The notes under the pieces: model-generated
The model's database searches: none
What the model was told of the DNA's origin: nothing
Seen by the model: only the letters and a program-made list of their open reading frames with translations
Assembly (NCBI GenBank): GCA_965205915.1
Contig: OZ242191.1
Coordinates: forward strand, 1,116,001-1,180,000
Reading direction: 5' to 3'
Source: VXMO01 sp965205915
GTDB taxonomy: Bacteria > Chloroflexota > Dehalococcoidia > UBA6926
Length of the DNA: 64,000 nt
Shown: in pieces, positions 1 to 9,527 of the stretch
Numbering within the stretch: position 1 is the first letter of the stretch
Layout of the letters: every line of letters begins with the position of its first letter
Position numbers and translations under genes: made by a program

Positions 1-933
1 ATGATGGTGCGTTCAATGGACGAAGGGCGGACGTGGAGCAGGCCGCTCCAGATCAATGATGATCGAACATCGGGTATCCAGTTCTTCCCGGCGGTCGATG
101 TTTCTCCAAATGGGAAGGTTCACGTGATGTGGGGAGACACGCGCGACGATCCGGGCATCGATCTTCGTTATCACATCTATTACGCGGTCTCCGAGGATCA
201 GGGAGAGTCGTTCGGCATCAATTCCCGTGTGACGGACTCCGCATCGAACCCGAACTACGGCTTCCCCGGCGGACAGTTCATCGGCGACTACTTCGGGTTG
301 GCGGCGACGGATGAGGACGTCTACATGGTGTGGGCGGATACACGTCTTGGCGAGTTCCAGGGGACGAATCAGAAGATCGGCTTTGCGCGGATGCGGCAGA
401 TGCCAAGTCCATCGATCTTCCTTTCGCCGTCACGCGGGGCATCGGCCACGACGGTGACAATTCAGGGTTTCAATTTCCAGGCCGATCAGGACATATTCAT
501 TCTCGTTAGCGGAGTCCTCGTATCCACCATCGAGTCGAATGATGAGGGGCGATTCACAACGCAGCTCTTCTTCCCAACTGCGGGAGAGGGGGCGCAGTCC
601 GTTGGCGTGTTTGACGCTTCCGGCAACGCGGCGACGGCATCGTTCTATAACGAATTCGGCTTTGACAACCTCCAGCAAACCGCAGCAGACATCGAGGACA
701 TCAAGAACGCGCTCAGCTCTGACACGTTGGCAAGCATCCAGGAGGCGCTGGATCGAATCGAGTCGGGCGAGAGTGGCGGTGACGACGAGTCCGGCGGGTG
801 CAGCACGGGCAACGCGACGGCGGACATGGCCCTTGTCGGTTTGCTTGCGCTGGGCATCATCGGGGCGGCGCAACTGAATTCGCGCAGACGACGGCGCGAG
901 AACGACAGCGACGGAGGCGAGGCCGATGGGTAG
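1..933 (+). CDS. C-terminal part of a secreted BNR/Asp-box protein with SGGC C-terminal anchor
   Basis: The window opens inside this frame, so the real N-terminus probably lies upstream. An Asp-box (SMDEGRTW, residues 5-12) and a weaker one (SEDQGESF, about 64-71) indicate sialidase/BNR-like propeller blades. Residues 140-210 resemble an IPT/TIG-type beta-sandwich (SPSRGASATTVTIQG). A Gly/Asp/Glu-rich spacer, the motif SGGC, one membrane helix and an Arg run end the protein. Such blades bind ligands or act as scaffolds; no catalytic residues can be named. The next gene overlaps the stop by 8 bases and has the same C-terminal signal, which suggests co-expression and a shared surface-anchoring route. 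Family assignment is moderate because only the C-terminal part is visible. Confidence 0.6.
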   Translation: MMVRSMDEGRTWSRPLQINDDRTSGIQFFPAVDVSPNGKVHVMWGDTRDDPGIDLRYHIYYAVSEDQGESFGINSRVTDSASNPNYGFPGGQFIGDYFGLAATDEDVYMVWADTRLGEFQGTNQKIGFARMRQMPSPSIFLSPSRGASATTVTIQGFNFQADQDIFILVSGVLVSTIESNDEGRFTTQLFFPTAGEGAQSVGVFDASGNAATASFYNEFGFDNLQQTAADIEDIKNALSSDTLASIQEALDRIESGESGGDDESGGCSTGNATADMALVGLLALGIIGAAQLNSRRRRRENDSDGGEADG

Positions 934-3529
934 GCTTTCGGTCATGAACCGTTTCCGCGTCGGCCGCTCTTTACGGTTGGCAACAGTGTTGGCTGTGGTG
1001 TTGACGCTGGGCGTGATTGCGGGGGGCGGCTCTGTCCTCGCGCAGAGTCCAGATGAGTACGACGCGCCGCATGAGCAGCCCGGGCCGGCTGTCGATACGA
1101 TCCATTACCGCTCGTTCAACGTTGACCTCGCGCCGCAGGAGTTGCAACGAGATGAGATGGATATGTACATCTTCAATCTCAAGACGGATGCTGCGCAGGC
1201 GCTGCGGGGTGATGACTCAATCGAGTTGTATGAGGCTCCGGCCTCGACGATTTCGCTGATACTGAATCCGGCGCCCGCGCCCGAAGGTCAGCTGAATCCG
1301 TTCTCGCTGACGGAGGTGCGGCGCGCCATCCATCACCTGGTCAATCGCGAGTTCATTACGCAGGAGATCTACAAGGGCCTCGCGCGTCCGATGTATACAC
1401 ACGTCAACCCATTCGACTTCGATTACACGGTCGTTGCGGAGATGTTGGCGCGGCAGGACCTCGCATATGACCCGGAGCGGGCGCGGGCGACGATAGCGTT
1501 GGCGATGACGGCGGCCGGGGCAAGCATGGTGGACGGGGTCTGGAACTATGACGGGGAGCCTATTCGACTGAAGTTCATCATTCGCGTGGAGGATGAACGT
1601 CGCGACGTGGGCGACCTGATTCGCGCCGAGCTGGAGAGCGCAGGATTTCTTATCGCGCCGATCTATCACCAGTTCGCGCCGGCAATTCTGACGGTCTACA
1701 GCACAGACCCACAGCTATTTGAGTGGCACATGTACACGGAGGGATGGGGACGCGGGGCGGCGGAACGCTATGATTCCGCGACGATCAATCAGATGGCCGC
1801 GCCGTGGCTCGGAAATATGCCGGGCTGGCAGGAATCGGGACTCTGGCAGTACGAGAACGCGCGGCTGGATGACCTGGGGCAGCGGATTTTCCGCGGCGAT
1901 TTCCAGGATAAGGCGGAACGGAACGCGCTGTACCAGGAGGCGACGCGGGTATCGGTGGAGGAATCCGTCCGCGTCTGGCTGGCTACGATCATTACGACGT
2001 TCCCGGCAAGCTCAGGCATCGTGGGTGTGACGGAGGACGTGGCGGCGGGGCCGAAGTTGCAATGGACGTTCCGCGAGGCGTACGTGCCGGGAGAGGACAC
2101 GCTGACCGTCGGGCACCTGTGGGTGTGGACGGAGCGCAGCACATGGAATCCGGTGTCCGGCTTCGGGGATATTTATAGCAGCGACGTGTGGCGCAACCTC
2201 GCCGATCCGGCTATGACACGCCATCCGTTTACGGGAATCCCCATCGCAATGCGCGCCACCTATGACGTTGAGACGTCGGGGCCGAACGGCAAGCTGGCTG
2301 TGCCTGCGGACACGCAGATTTGGGACGCGAATGCGGGAGAGTGGACAGGCGTGGGCTCCGGCATAGAGGCAACGTCAAAGGTCACATTCGATTACAGCAA
2401 GTTCTTCCAGGCGCCGTGGCATCACGGGCAGCAGATCACGATGGCGGATCTGGTCTATGACATCTATCAGACGTTTGACATGGTGTACGGGCCGGAGAAG
2501 TCGCAGGTGGAGTTCGCGCTATCGACGGTCTCCAGACCGCTGCTCGACACGGTTCGTGGATTCCGGGTGCTGGATGAGAACCGCATCGAGGTCTATGTGG
2601 ACTACTGGCACTTTGTGGACGATTACATCGCCGAGTACGCCGTGCCGGGCAGCATGACAATGCCGTGGGAGGTTCTGGCGGCGATGGATGACATCGTATT
2701 CGACCAGCGCCGCGCCGCCTACAGCGATACGTCCGCGCAACGATTCGGCGTGCCATGGCTCAGCCTGGTGCAGGATCGCGACGCGCGCACGGTGGACAGG
2801 ACGCTTGCGCAGTTCGAGCGGGAGGGATTCGTTCCGACGGCGGCGCTGACCATTGGCGGGGAAACCCTGGTGACGGAGGCGGAGGCACTGGGGCGATACC
2901 AGGCCGCGCAGGCATGGTTTGATGAGCGCAATCTGATGGTGATCAGCAACGGGCCGTTCTACCTGGAGCGGTTTGATCCGCCGGCGCAGTTCGCCGAACT
3001 CAAGGCGTTCCGCGATGAGAACTATCCGTTCAAGCCCGGCGATTGGTATTTCGGCGCGGCTGATCCGATCAGCGTCGAGCCGGAAAGCGTCAGCGGCATC
3101 GCCATCGGGCAGGCGCTGGATGTGAGCGTGAACGTTGAGGGGCCGGGCGAGTTGGGCGTGCGCTACGTGTGGTCGGACCCGGCGACGGGGAACATCGTCA
3201 AGTCGGGCGACGCGACGGCGGCGGACGGCGGGTTTGTCGTGCCGTTCTCGGCAGGTGAGACGGCGGCGCTTATACCCGGCCTGTATCGACTATCCATCAC
3301 CGCATATAGCGATGAGCTTTCGACGGTGTCAGAACGCGTGCTAACGGTGGAGGCATCGGCCACCGGCACGACGACGGACACGGGCGATGGCACAACCACG
3401 ACGCCTGTGGACGGCGGTGGCGATAAGTCCGGCGGCTGCGGCTTCGGCGCGCCATCAGCAGACATGCTAATCATCGTGGGGCTGCTGCTGGGGATGGTGG
3501 GGGTTGCGCGGCGGCGGAGTGGATCGTGA
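926..3529 (+). CDS. Family 5 extracellular solute-binding protein with SGGC C-terminal anchor
   Basis: An 867-residue exported binding protein of the oligopeptide/nickel type (SBP_bac_5). A signal peptide ends near residue 39 (VLAQS). The helix pattern RRAIHHLVNREF (about 132-143), followed by YDPERARATI, is the usual C-terminal-lobe signature, while PWHHGQQITMADLVYD (about 496-511) is the usual N-terminal-lobe signature, so the two halves appear in reversed order. Residues 720-810 form an added beta-rich domain, then a Thr/Gly linker, SGGC, a membrane helix and RRR. The start at 926 has GGAGG eight bases upstream and overlaps the previous gene; ATG 944 is an alternative. No permease or ATPase genes lie nearby, so the ligand and partner are unknown. 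Confidence 0.75.
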   Translation: MGRLSVMNRFRVGRSLRLATVLAVVLTLGVIAGGGSVLAQSPDEYDAPHEQPGPAVDTIHYRSFNVDLAPQELQRDEMDMYIFNLKTDAAQALRGDDSIELYEAPASTISLILNPAPAPEGQLNPFSLTEVRRAIHHLVNREFITQEIYKGLARPMYTHVNPFDFDYTVVAEMLARQDLAYDPERARATIALAMTAAGASMVDGVWNYDGEPIRLKFIIRVEDERRDVGDLIRAELESAGFLIAPIYHQFAPAILTVYSTDPQLFEWHMYTEGWGRGAAERYDSATINQMAAPWLGNMPGWQESGLWQYENARLDDLGQRIFRGDFQDKAERNALYQEATRVSVEESVRVWLATIITTFPASSGIVGVTEDVAAGPKLQWTFREAYVPGEDTLTVGHLWVWTERSTWNPVSGFGDIYSSDVWRNLADPAMTRHPFTGIPIAMRATYDVETSGPNGKLAVPADTQIWDANAGEWTGVGSGIEATSKVTFDYSKFFQAPWHHGQQITMADLVYDIYQTFDMVYGPEKSQVEFALSTVSRPLLDTVRGFRVLDENRIEVYVDYWHFVDDYIAEYAVPGSMTMPWEVLAAMDDIVFDQRRAAYSDTSAQRFGVPWLSLVQDRDARTVDRTLAQFEREGFVPTAALTIGGETLVTEAEALGRYQAAQAWFDERNLMVISNGPFYLERFDPPAQFAELKAFRDENYPFKPGDWYFGAADPISVEPESVSGIAIGQALDVSVNVEGPGELGVRYVWSDPATGNIVKSGDATAADGGFVVPFSAGETAALIPGLYRLSITAYSDELSTVSERVLTVEASATGTTTDTGDGTTTTPVDGGGDKSGGCGFGAPSADMLIIVGLLLGMVGVARRRSGS

Positions 3530-3554
3530 CGCCTAAGAACCCGGGAGCCGACAA

Positions 3555-5174
3555 GTGACCACAGCAGAAGAAACCCAACTGTGGGATGAATACGTCGCGG
3601 CCGCGAAGACGTACTTGGCGACGGGTACGCTTGAAGAATACGAACTGAACTATAAGCGCGAGATAGGGGGACTGCTAGGACAAGCACGGAACGCCATCTT
3701 GAAGGGTTACGCCAATTGGATTGATCCTCTGTTTCTTCCATTGAGGCCTAGACAGGGTCATCCTGTGAACTTTAGGGCAATAAATGGATTTCGAAGGTGG
3801 TATGGTCAACAGCCAGTTGAAGCCCATGAAGCGCTGAGTGTTTTGTGGACCGATAACCAGATTCCCGTCGCTGAACGAATTCGCGGCTTTAGGGAGTACG
3901 TACCTGATTATCTACTAACCCTAGGCGTGGGCTCATTGACAACCTTCATCGCTTTCCTTCTCATGGGCATAGATGTGGAAGATTATCCGCCGTTCAACAC
4001 TCGGCCGTTCAATAGAGCTTACGATCGAACTGGATATGCGAGGGCCGCTAATGACGCGGACGAAGCAGGGCGATACGAGCACGCGCTAGGCTTCCTCGAT
4101 CGCTTTATTGCAGAAGCTAGCAAGCGAAGTGTTGATCTCAACAGTCGCCTCAAAGCGCAATCAGTAGTGTGGCAAGTGGCAAATCCTCAAGACTGGGGCG
4201 GCCGCGTACTAGAAGAAGAAAATAACATTTACGCTCCCCGCCTGGAGCAGGTTGAGGCCGAATCTTCTCTCCCGGACCTCGCCGCCAGTCTCTACCTCCC
4301 GACTGAGTTCCTGCAGAACATCGAGACGCTGCTGGATGAGAAGAAGCAGGTGATTTTCCAGGGGCCGCCGGGGACAGGCAAGACGTATGTGGCGCAGGCG
4401 TTAGCGGAGCATCTGGCGGGTTCGCCGGAGTGTGTGACGTTGGTGCAGTTCCACCCGTCTTATTCCTATGAGGACTTTGTGCAGGGTTATCGGCCCACTT
4501 TGAGGGACGGGCAGCCCGGCTTTGAGCTACGCGATGGTCCGCTCCTGAGGGCAGCAGAGCAGGCACGGCAAGAACCGAACGCCAACCATTACCTGATCAT
4601 TGATGAGATCAACCGCGGTAACATCGCCAACGTGTTTGGCGAACTGTATTTTCTGCTGGAATACCGCGACAAGCAAATCAACCTGCAATATGATGACAAG
4701 CCGTTCTCGCTCCCCAAGAACCTGTTCATCATTGGCACCATGAACACTGCTGACCGGTCAATCGCACTCGTCGATCTTGCTTTGCGGCGACGATTCTACT
4801 TTGTCGAATTTCATCCCGACATCGAGCCGGTGCGAAGCGTCCTCAGAAAGTACTTGGAAGCGCAAGGTCTCGAGGAAATGCTTTGGGTTGCCGATGTGGT
4901 TGAAGCTGCCAATGAAAAGCTCAGGGAAGACCGTCATGCCGCTATCGGGCCAAGCTATTTCATGCGGGATGATCTGGGTGAGGAGACGGTCGAGCGAATT
5001 TGGAAGCACAGTGTTCTTCCGTACATCGAGGAACGGCGTTTCGGCGGCAATGCAGTGTCGGATGAATTCAGTCTGGATAGTCTGCGCCGTGAGGTAAATC
5101 GGAGCCTGGCTCAGTCGGATGACGCTGACGTGAGCGTGGATCGTGGCGAGGATGCGGCTGCCTCCGAGGATTAA
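3555..5174 (+). CDS. mcrB: McrB-like AAA+ NTPase of a type IV restriction system
   Basis: 539 residues, GTG start with GGGAG upstream. The C-terminal half is an McrB-type AAA+ motor: Walker A GPPGTGKTY (about 269-277), Walker B LIIDEINRGN (about 346-355), and the sensor/arginine segment GTMNTADRSIALVDLALR RRF (about 394-414). McrB proteins hydrolyse GTP to translocate DNA and activate the McrC nuclease. The first 240 residues are a variable region that presumably recognises the target; no known recognition domain is visible. mcrC follows after 13 bases. The first 700 bases are visibly more AT-rich than the flanking genes, in keeping with acquisition as a defence cassette. No methyltransferase is adjacent, as expected for a system that attacks modified DNA. 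Confidence 0.85.
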   Translation: MTTAEETQLWDEYVAAAKTYLATGTLEEYELNYKREIGGLLGQARNAILKGYANWIDPLFLPLRPRQGHPVNFRAINGFRRWYGQQPVEAHEALSVLWTDNQIPVAERIRGFREYVPDYLLTLGVGSLTTFIAFLLMGIDVEDYPPFNTRPFNRAYDRTGYARAANDADEAGRYEHALGFLDRFIAEASKRSVDLNSRLKAQSVVWQVANPQDWGGRVLEEENNIYAPRLEQVEAESSLPDLAASLYLPTEFLQNIETLLDEKKQVIFQGPPGTGKTYVAQALAEHLAGSPECVTLVQFHPSYSYEDFVQGYRPTLRDGQPGFELRDGPLLRAAEQARQEPNANHYLIIDEINRGNIANVFGELYFLLEYRDKQINLQYDDKPFSLPKNLFIIGTMNTADRSIALVDLALRRRFYFVEFHPDIEPVRSVLRKYLEAQGLEEMLWVADVVEAANEKLREDRHAAIGPSYFMRDDLGEETVERIWKHSVLPYIEERRFGGNAVSDEFSLDSLRREVNRSLAQSDDADVSVDRGEDAAASED

Positions 5175-5187
5175 GCCGACGCGATAA

Positions 5188-6396
5188 ATGAAGCGCCAGA
5201 TCGACCTTGCGGAATATCAAGAACGCGGGCCGTATCAACTCTCCGTAGACGAACGGGACGCGCTATCCGCCAGTCTGTCTCTAGATTCGATCAAGCCGGT
5301 GGAGGGCGCTGAGGATAGGTATTTTCTAAAGGCCGGGTCCAGAGTGGGCGCGGTTGAAATTGGCGATCTGTCAGTCCTGATTCAACCAAAGATCGACATC
5401 CCACAATTGCTGTCGCTGGCTTGCTACGCGATAGGGGCGTACAAGCCACAAGTTGACCGACTCTTTGATTTTGGCGAACGTGTGACCCTGCCGGACGCGC
5501 TGGCGTTGGCGTTAGGAAATGCGGCAAGAAGAGCCTTCACTCGCGGGCTGCTGCACGGGTACCGCGCAAGAGAAGAAGCTCTGCAGACTGTGCGCGGTCG
5601 CATTCGTTTTGCCGATCAGATACGCAGCAGGTACGGAATCGCGCCACCGGTCGAGGTTCGGTATAACGAATTCACAGACGACATCCTGGAGAATAGGCTC
5701 GTGAAGGCGGCGGCGTATAGAATTGGCCGACTCCCTCTCCGCTCCGCTCAGGCTCGCCGCGGCCTCGGATGGATTGCCGGGATGTTGGACAACGTTTCAT
5801 ACAAGGAGTTCTCGCCTCGTAGCGTGCCACCCGTCACCATGAATCGTCTCAATGAGCACTACAGCGATGTGATTGCCCTTTCGCAGCTCATCCTAAGACA
5901 CGGCGCATTCGAGTCTGAGCGTGGCGGGATTCGCGCCTCCGGTTTCCTGATGGACATGAATGTCGTGTTCCAGGAGTTCGTGACGACGGCCCTTCGGGAA
6001 GAACTGAAAGACACTACTGGCACGCTCCGCTCAGACAAGGAGCTTTCAGGCCAACGCAGCCTCTTTCTGGATGAGGGGCGGGGCGTCAGGCTTGAGCCTG
6101 ATCTGACGTGGTGGCAGGACGGCATTTGCACATTCGTCGGCGATGCTAAATATAAGAACCTGGCGGACCGCTCCGCCCCGAATGCCGATCTTTACCAACT
6201 TCTGGCCTATGCGACGGCCTTGGATCTGCCGGGTGGAACGCTTATCTACGCGCAAGACAAGGCTGAGCCACGCACGTACGCCGTCAACTATGCTGGCAAG
6301 CGGCTGTCAGTGGTTGCCCTGGACATTTCACTACCACTTGAGGAGGTGCTTGAGCAGGTGCGGGATATTGCACGTCGATTGAAGAGTTCAGGTTAG
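5188..6396 (+). CDS. mcrC: McrC-like nuclease subunit
   Basis: 402 residues, ATG start, 13 bases after mcrB. The N-terminal part contains the McrC-type segment GDLSVLIQPKIDI (about 57-69). The C-terminal PD-(D/E)xK core is visible as LEPDLTWW (about 295-302) followed by VGDAKYK (about 315-321), which supplies the acidic and lysine active-site residues. McrC supplies the cleavage activity and stimulates the McrB NTPase. The pair forms a compact two-gene operon. Intact catalytic motifs suggest a working system. Confidence 0.85.
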   Translation: MKRQIDLAEYQERGPYQLSVDERDALSASLSLDSIKPVEGAEDRYFLKAGSRVGAVEIGDLSVLIQPKIDIPQLLSLACYAIGAYKPQVDRLFDFGERVTLPDALALALGNAARRAFTRGLLHGYRAREEALQTVRGRIRFADQIRSRYGIAPPVEVRYNEFTDDILENRLVKAAAYRIGRLPLRSAQARRGLGWIAGMLDNVSYKEFSPRSVPPVTMNRLNEHYSDVIALSQLILRHGAFESERGGIRASGFLMDMNVVFQEFVTTALREELKDTTGTLRSDKELSGQRSLFLDEGRGVRLEPDLTWWQDGICTFVGDAKYKNLADRSAPNADLYQLLAYATALDLPGGTLIYAQDKAEPRTYAVNYAGKRLSVVALDISLPLEEVLEQVRDIARRLKSSG

Positions 6397-6432
6397 TCAC
6401 GGGTTCCGGCGTTGTAGCCATTTGAGGCTTTG

Positions 6433-6457
6433 GATTCCTCGCTGCGCTCGGAATGAC
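6433..6457. repeat. REP-like palindrome, copy 1
   Basis: GATTCC-TCGCTGCGCTC-GGAATGAC: inverted arms GATTCC/GGAATGAC of the dispersed intergenic family. It lies 36 bases after the mcrC stop and may stabilise the 3' end of that transcript. Confidence 0.6.
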
Positions 6458-6510
6458 AGGCAAATGGATAGGGTTGGCGTTACGGGGTTTGGTTGGGAAA
6501 TGGAGATCAA

Positions 6511-6536
6511 GATTCCCGCTTTCGCGGGAATGACGG
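6511..6536. repeat. REP-like palindrome, copy 2
   Basis: GATTCCCGCTTTCGCGGGAATGAC variant with perfect CCCGC/GCGGG stem. This is the commonest form of the family in the window. Confidence 0.65.
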
Positions 6537-6638
6537 GGATGGGATGCGGGGCGTGGGTGGTTGTTCGTTTTCTATGCCTACCGCCATCGGAGTTCTTGCT
6601 TCCGCCGCCTAGTATGCCGAACGCTGTAAACTGTAGCG

Positions 6639-9026
6639 GTGATGGCAGCTACACGGCCTGCTACTGACAACGATTCTTCTGCGGACGCTGCGACACCTAC
6701 GGGCGGCGTTGCGGTGGTTGATTCTGCGTCTGGGGATTCCTCCACGGGGGATACATCGCGGGTGGGATTTGGGGAGCTTGAGGCTCGGTTGCGGGCGCAT
6801 CGGCTGCCGGCGGAGCGGATTGAATCTATTCGCACGGCGTTTGAGACGGCTGAGCGCGCCCATGAGGGGCAGTTCCGCAGGTCCGGCGATCCGTATATCT
6901 GTCATCCGCTAGAGACGGCGCTCATCCTGACCGATATCGAGATGCTGGACGCGCCGACGTTGCAGGCGGCGCTGCTGCATGACGTCGTCGAGGACTCTCC
7001 CATGACTCTCGATGAGATGGTGGGGCTTTTCGGGGCAGAGGTCGCGGGGCTTGTGGACGGCGTGACGAAGCTGTCCCGGCTCGCCGCGCAACCGCAGCAG
7101 GGCGCGGGGGGAGAGGCGGCGGCGCAACCGTCACACGCGAGCGTTTTCCAGGCGGAGAGCCTGCGCAAGATGCTCGTCGCGATGGCGCAGGACGTGCGCG
7201 TGGTGCTCATCAAGCTGGCGGACCGCCTGCACAATATGAGGACGCTGGATGCGCTGCTGCCGGAACAGCGTAATCGAATATCGCTGGAGACTCGAGATAT
7301 TTTTGCGCCGCTCGCGCATCGGCTGGGCATCGACAGTATCGAGTCCGAGTTGAATGATCTGTCGTTTACGCACCTGGAGCCTGCGCGGCATCGGCGCGTT
7401 GCGAACCTGGTGGCGACGCGGCTGACGGAGCGGGAGACGGGGGTGCGCGAGGCGCTGAGCGTGCTGACTGAGACGCTGACGGCGCAGGGATACAAGAACA
7501 TCGAAATCTCCGGCAGAACCAAGAGCGTCTATAGCATCGCGCAGAAGATGGAACGATACCGGGAGATGGGGCGGGAGTTCGAGGACATCAACGATCTGCA
7601 GGCCGTGCGCGTCGTGGTGAAGGACGTGCAGGACTGCTACGGGGTGCTTGGCATCGTGCATGGCATGTGGCGGCCCCTGCCCGGCCAATTCGATGACTAT
7701 ATCGCCAACCCTCGCGAATCAGGGTATCAGTCGCTCCACACAACAGTCGTGACGCCGGACGGCGATCCGCTTGAGGTGCAGATTCGAACGGTGGAGATGC
7801 ACGAGACGGCGGAGTATGGCATCGCGGCTCACTGGCGCTACAAGGAAGGCGCGGGGGGCGGTCAGTTCGACGACCGGATCACGTGGTTGCGGCAGCTGTT
7901 GGACTGGCAGCGGGACGTGATCGGCGCGCAGGAGTTCGTGGATCAGCTCAAGCGCGAGATTCTCGTCGACCAGGTTTATGTGTACACGCCGCGCGGTGAG
8001 ATTCGGGAGCTGCCGGCAGGCTCGACGCCACTGGACTTCGCGTTCCGTATCCATACGGATCTCGGTTATGGGACGGCAGGCTCGAAGGTTAACGGGCGGA
8101 TGGTGTCGTTGAGTTACACGTTGAAGAACGGCGACACGATCGAGATTATTTCGTCAAAGCAGCCGAAAGGGCCGAGTCTCGACTGGCTGAACCCCGACCT
8201 GGGGTACGTGCGAACGGAACTGGCGCGATCCAAGATTCGGCACTGGTTCCGCGTGCAGGAGCGTTCAGAGAGCACGACGCGCGGGCGTCAATTGTTGGAA
8301 CGGGAGACGCGACGGCTGGGTGTGCCGCTGGATCCGCAGCATCTCGCGACGTTGTTCGGCTATCAGACGGCGGATGAGTTCATCCTGGCGCTGGGAACGG
8401 GACAGGTCGGCGTCAATCAGATTGCGGGTCGACTCGCGCCGCCAAAGGAAGAGGCGGACACGATCCCTGTCCGTCAGTCGAGCGGGGAGCTTTCGGTGAA
8501 CGTGCAGGGTTTGGGCGCGACGCCTGCTCGATCCGCGCCGTGCTGCCGCCCAATGCCGGGCGAAGAGATCGTTGGGTTTATCACACGCAATCGGGGCGTC
8601 ACCGTGCATCGGCAGGACTGCGCCAATATTCGGAATGAGGACGAGCCGGAGCGCCTGATGGACGTGAGCTGGCCGGATTTCGAGCAGAAATTCCCATCAA
8701 GCGTCGTTATTTCATCGATGGATCGCGTCGGGCTTTTGCGCGACATTACGACACTGGTGTCAGCCGATCACATCAACATCACCGGGGTGCGTGATAGACA
8801 CAATGCTGATTCCACAGTTACGATAACGCTCACGGTTGAAGCAAGCGGCCTGCCGCAAATCAGCCGGATGGTGTCGCGTCTGGAGGACCTGCAGGGCGTC
8901 ATCAATGTGTACCGGACATCAACGCACAGCCCGCGCGGGGGTCGGGGCTCCGGACAGCAAAACGGAGGAACGGCGCGGGCGGCACAGGGCGGAAAGCCGC
9001 AAAGCAGCAAGGAACGTAAGGGATAA
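6639..9026 (+). CDS. rel: Bifunctional (p)ppGpp synthetase/hydrolase, RelA/SpoT family
   Basis: 795 residues, close to full-length Rel. It makes and degrades the stringent-response alarmone (p)ppGpp. Domains in order: an acidic Ser/Thr/Ala-rich N-terminal extension of about 40 residues; HD hydrolase with intact HDVVED (about 114-119); synthetase domain with GRTKSVYSIAQKM (about 290) and ESGYQSLHT (about 361-369); TGS (about 445-505); the Cys-containing RIS/zinc-finger region with PCCRPMPG (about 632-639) and HRQDC; and a C-terminal ACT domain (about 685-765). Start is GTG 6639 or the adjacent ATG 6642. rpsT follows after 17 bases. Both catalytic sites look intact, so a bifunctional enzyme is expected. 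Confidence 0.93.
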   Translation: MMAATRPATDNDSSADAATPTGGVAVVDSASGDSSTGDTSRVGFGELEARLRAHRLPAERIESIRTAFETAERAHEGQFRRSGDPYICHPLETALILTDIEMLDAPTLQAALLHDVVEDSPMTLDEMVGLFGAEVAGLVDGVTKLSRLAAQPQQGAGGEAAAQPSHASVFQAESLRKMLVAMAQDVRVVLIKLADRLHNMRTLDALLPEQRNRISLETRDIFAPLAHRLGIDSIESELNDLSFTHLEPARHRRVANLVATRLTERETGVREALSVLTETLTAQGYKNIEISGRTKSVYSIAQKMERYREMGREFEDINDLQAVRVVVKDVQDCYGVLGIVHGMWRPLPGQFDDYIANPRESGYQSLHTTVVTPDGDPLEVQIRTVEMHETAEYGIAAHWRYKEGAGGGQFDDRITWLRQLLDWQRDVIGAQEFVDQLKREILVDQVYVYTPRGEIRELPAGSTPLDFAFRIHTDLGYGTAGSKVNGRMVSLSYTLKNGDTIEIISSKQPKGPSLDWLNPDLGYVRTELARSKIRHWFRVQERSESTTRGRQLLERETRRLGVPLDPQHLATLFGYQTADEFILALGTGQVGVNQIAGRLAPPKEEADTIPVRQSSGELSVNVQGLGATPARSAPCCRPMPGEEIVGFITRNRGVTVHRQDCANIRNEDEPERLMDVSWPDFEQKFPSSVVISSMDRVGLLRDITTLVSADHINITGVRDRHNADSTVTITLTVEASGLPQISRMVSRLEDLQGVINVYRTSTHSPRGGRGSGQQNGGTARAAQGGKPQSSKERKG

Positions 9027-9043
9027 CGAGGAGTACGAAGAAC

Positions 9044-9310
9044 GTGGCAAAGGGTATCTCAGCAGAGAAGGCGCATCGACGGTCAATCAAGAAGCGGGAC
9101 ATTAATCGCCAGAGGAATCGGACGATCAGGACGTTGATCCGCCGGGCGCGTGAGTCCATCGCAGAGGGCTCGCAGGACGCGCAGGACACTGTGCGTGGCG
9201 CGATGATGGCGCTTGATCGCGCCAAGGGCAAAGGGACGCTGCACGGGAGGAACGCGGATCGTCGCAAGAGCCGCCTGGCACGTCTTCTGAACAAGGCGCA
9301 GGCAGCCTGA
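9044..9310 (+). CDS. rpsT: 30S ribosomal protein S20
   Basis: 88-residue, very basic helical protein with the S20 pattern: an N-terminal AEKAHRRSIKKR segment and the C-terminal HGRNADRRKSRLARLLN signature. S20 binds 16S rRNA early in assembly of the small subunit. GTG start with GAGGAG about ten bases upstream. It follows rel closely and precedes tRNA-Leu, so translation and stringent-control genes are grouped here. It ends with an ordinary TGA stop, which matters for the selenocysteine argument elsewhere in the window. Confidence 0.93.
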   Translation: MAKGISAEKAHRRSIKKRDINRQRNRTIRTLIRRARESIAEGSQDAQDTVRGAMMALDRAKGKGTLHGRNADRRKSRLARLLNKAQAA

Positions 9311-9391
9311 GACAAGGCTGAGCGCACGGGTGGCCACTATGTCAGCACACAACACCGAAGGGTCTCCCCGGTTATGTGAGTCAAATCACGT

Positions 9392-9478
9392 GCCGGGGTG
9401 GCGGAATGGCAGACGCGGCGGACTTAAAATCCGCTTCCCGATAAGGGAGTGTGGGTTCGAGCCCCTCCCCCGGCACCA
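9392..9478 (+). tRNA. tRNA-Leu (anticodon UAA)
   Basis: Acceptor arm GCCGGGG pairs with CCCCGGC (9468-9474), discriminator A, encoded CCA at 9476-9478. The anticodon stem GCGGA/TCCGC encloses loop CTTAAAA, giving anticodon TAA. The long variable arm is typical of class II leucine tRNAs, and GGTTCGAGCCC forms the T arm. Confidence 0.95.
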
Positions 9479-9527
9479 CTCACCAATGGAGTTGACGACG
9501 GCTTAGCGGCCATCGTTCCATTTCAAG

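Noticed and set aside
430..945. 171-residue minus-strand ORF
   Set aside because: Antisense shadow of the BNR-type gene with no family-like pattern.
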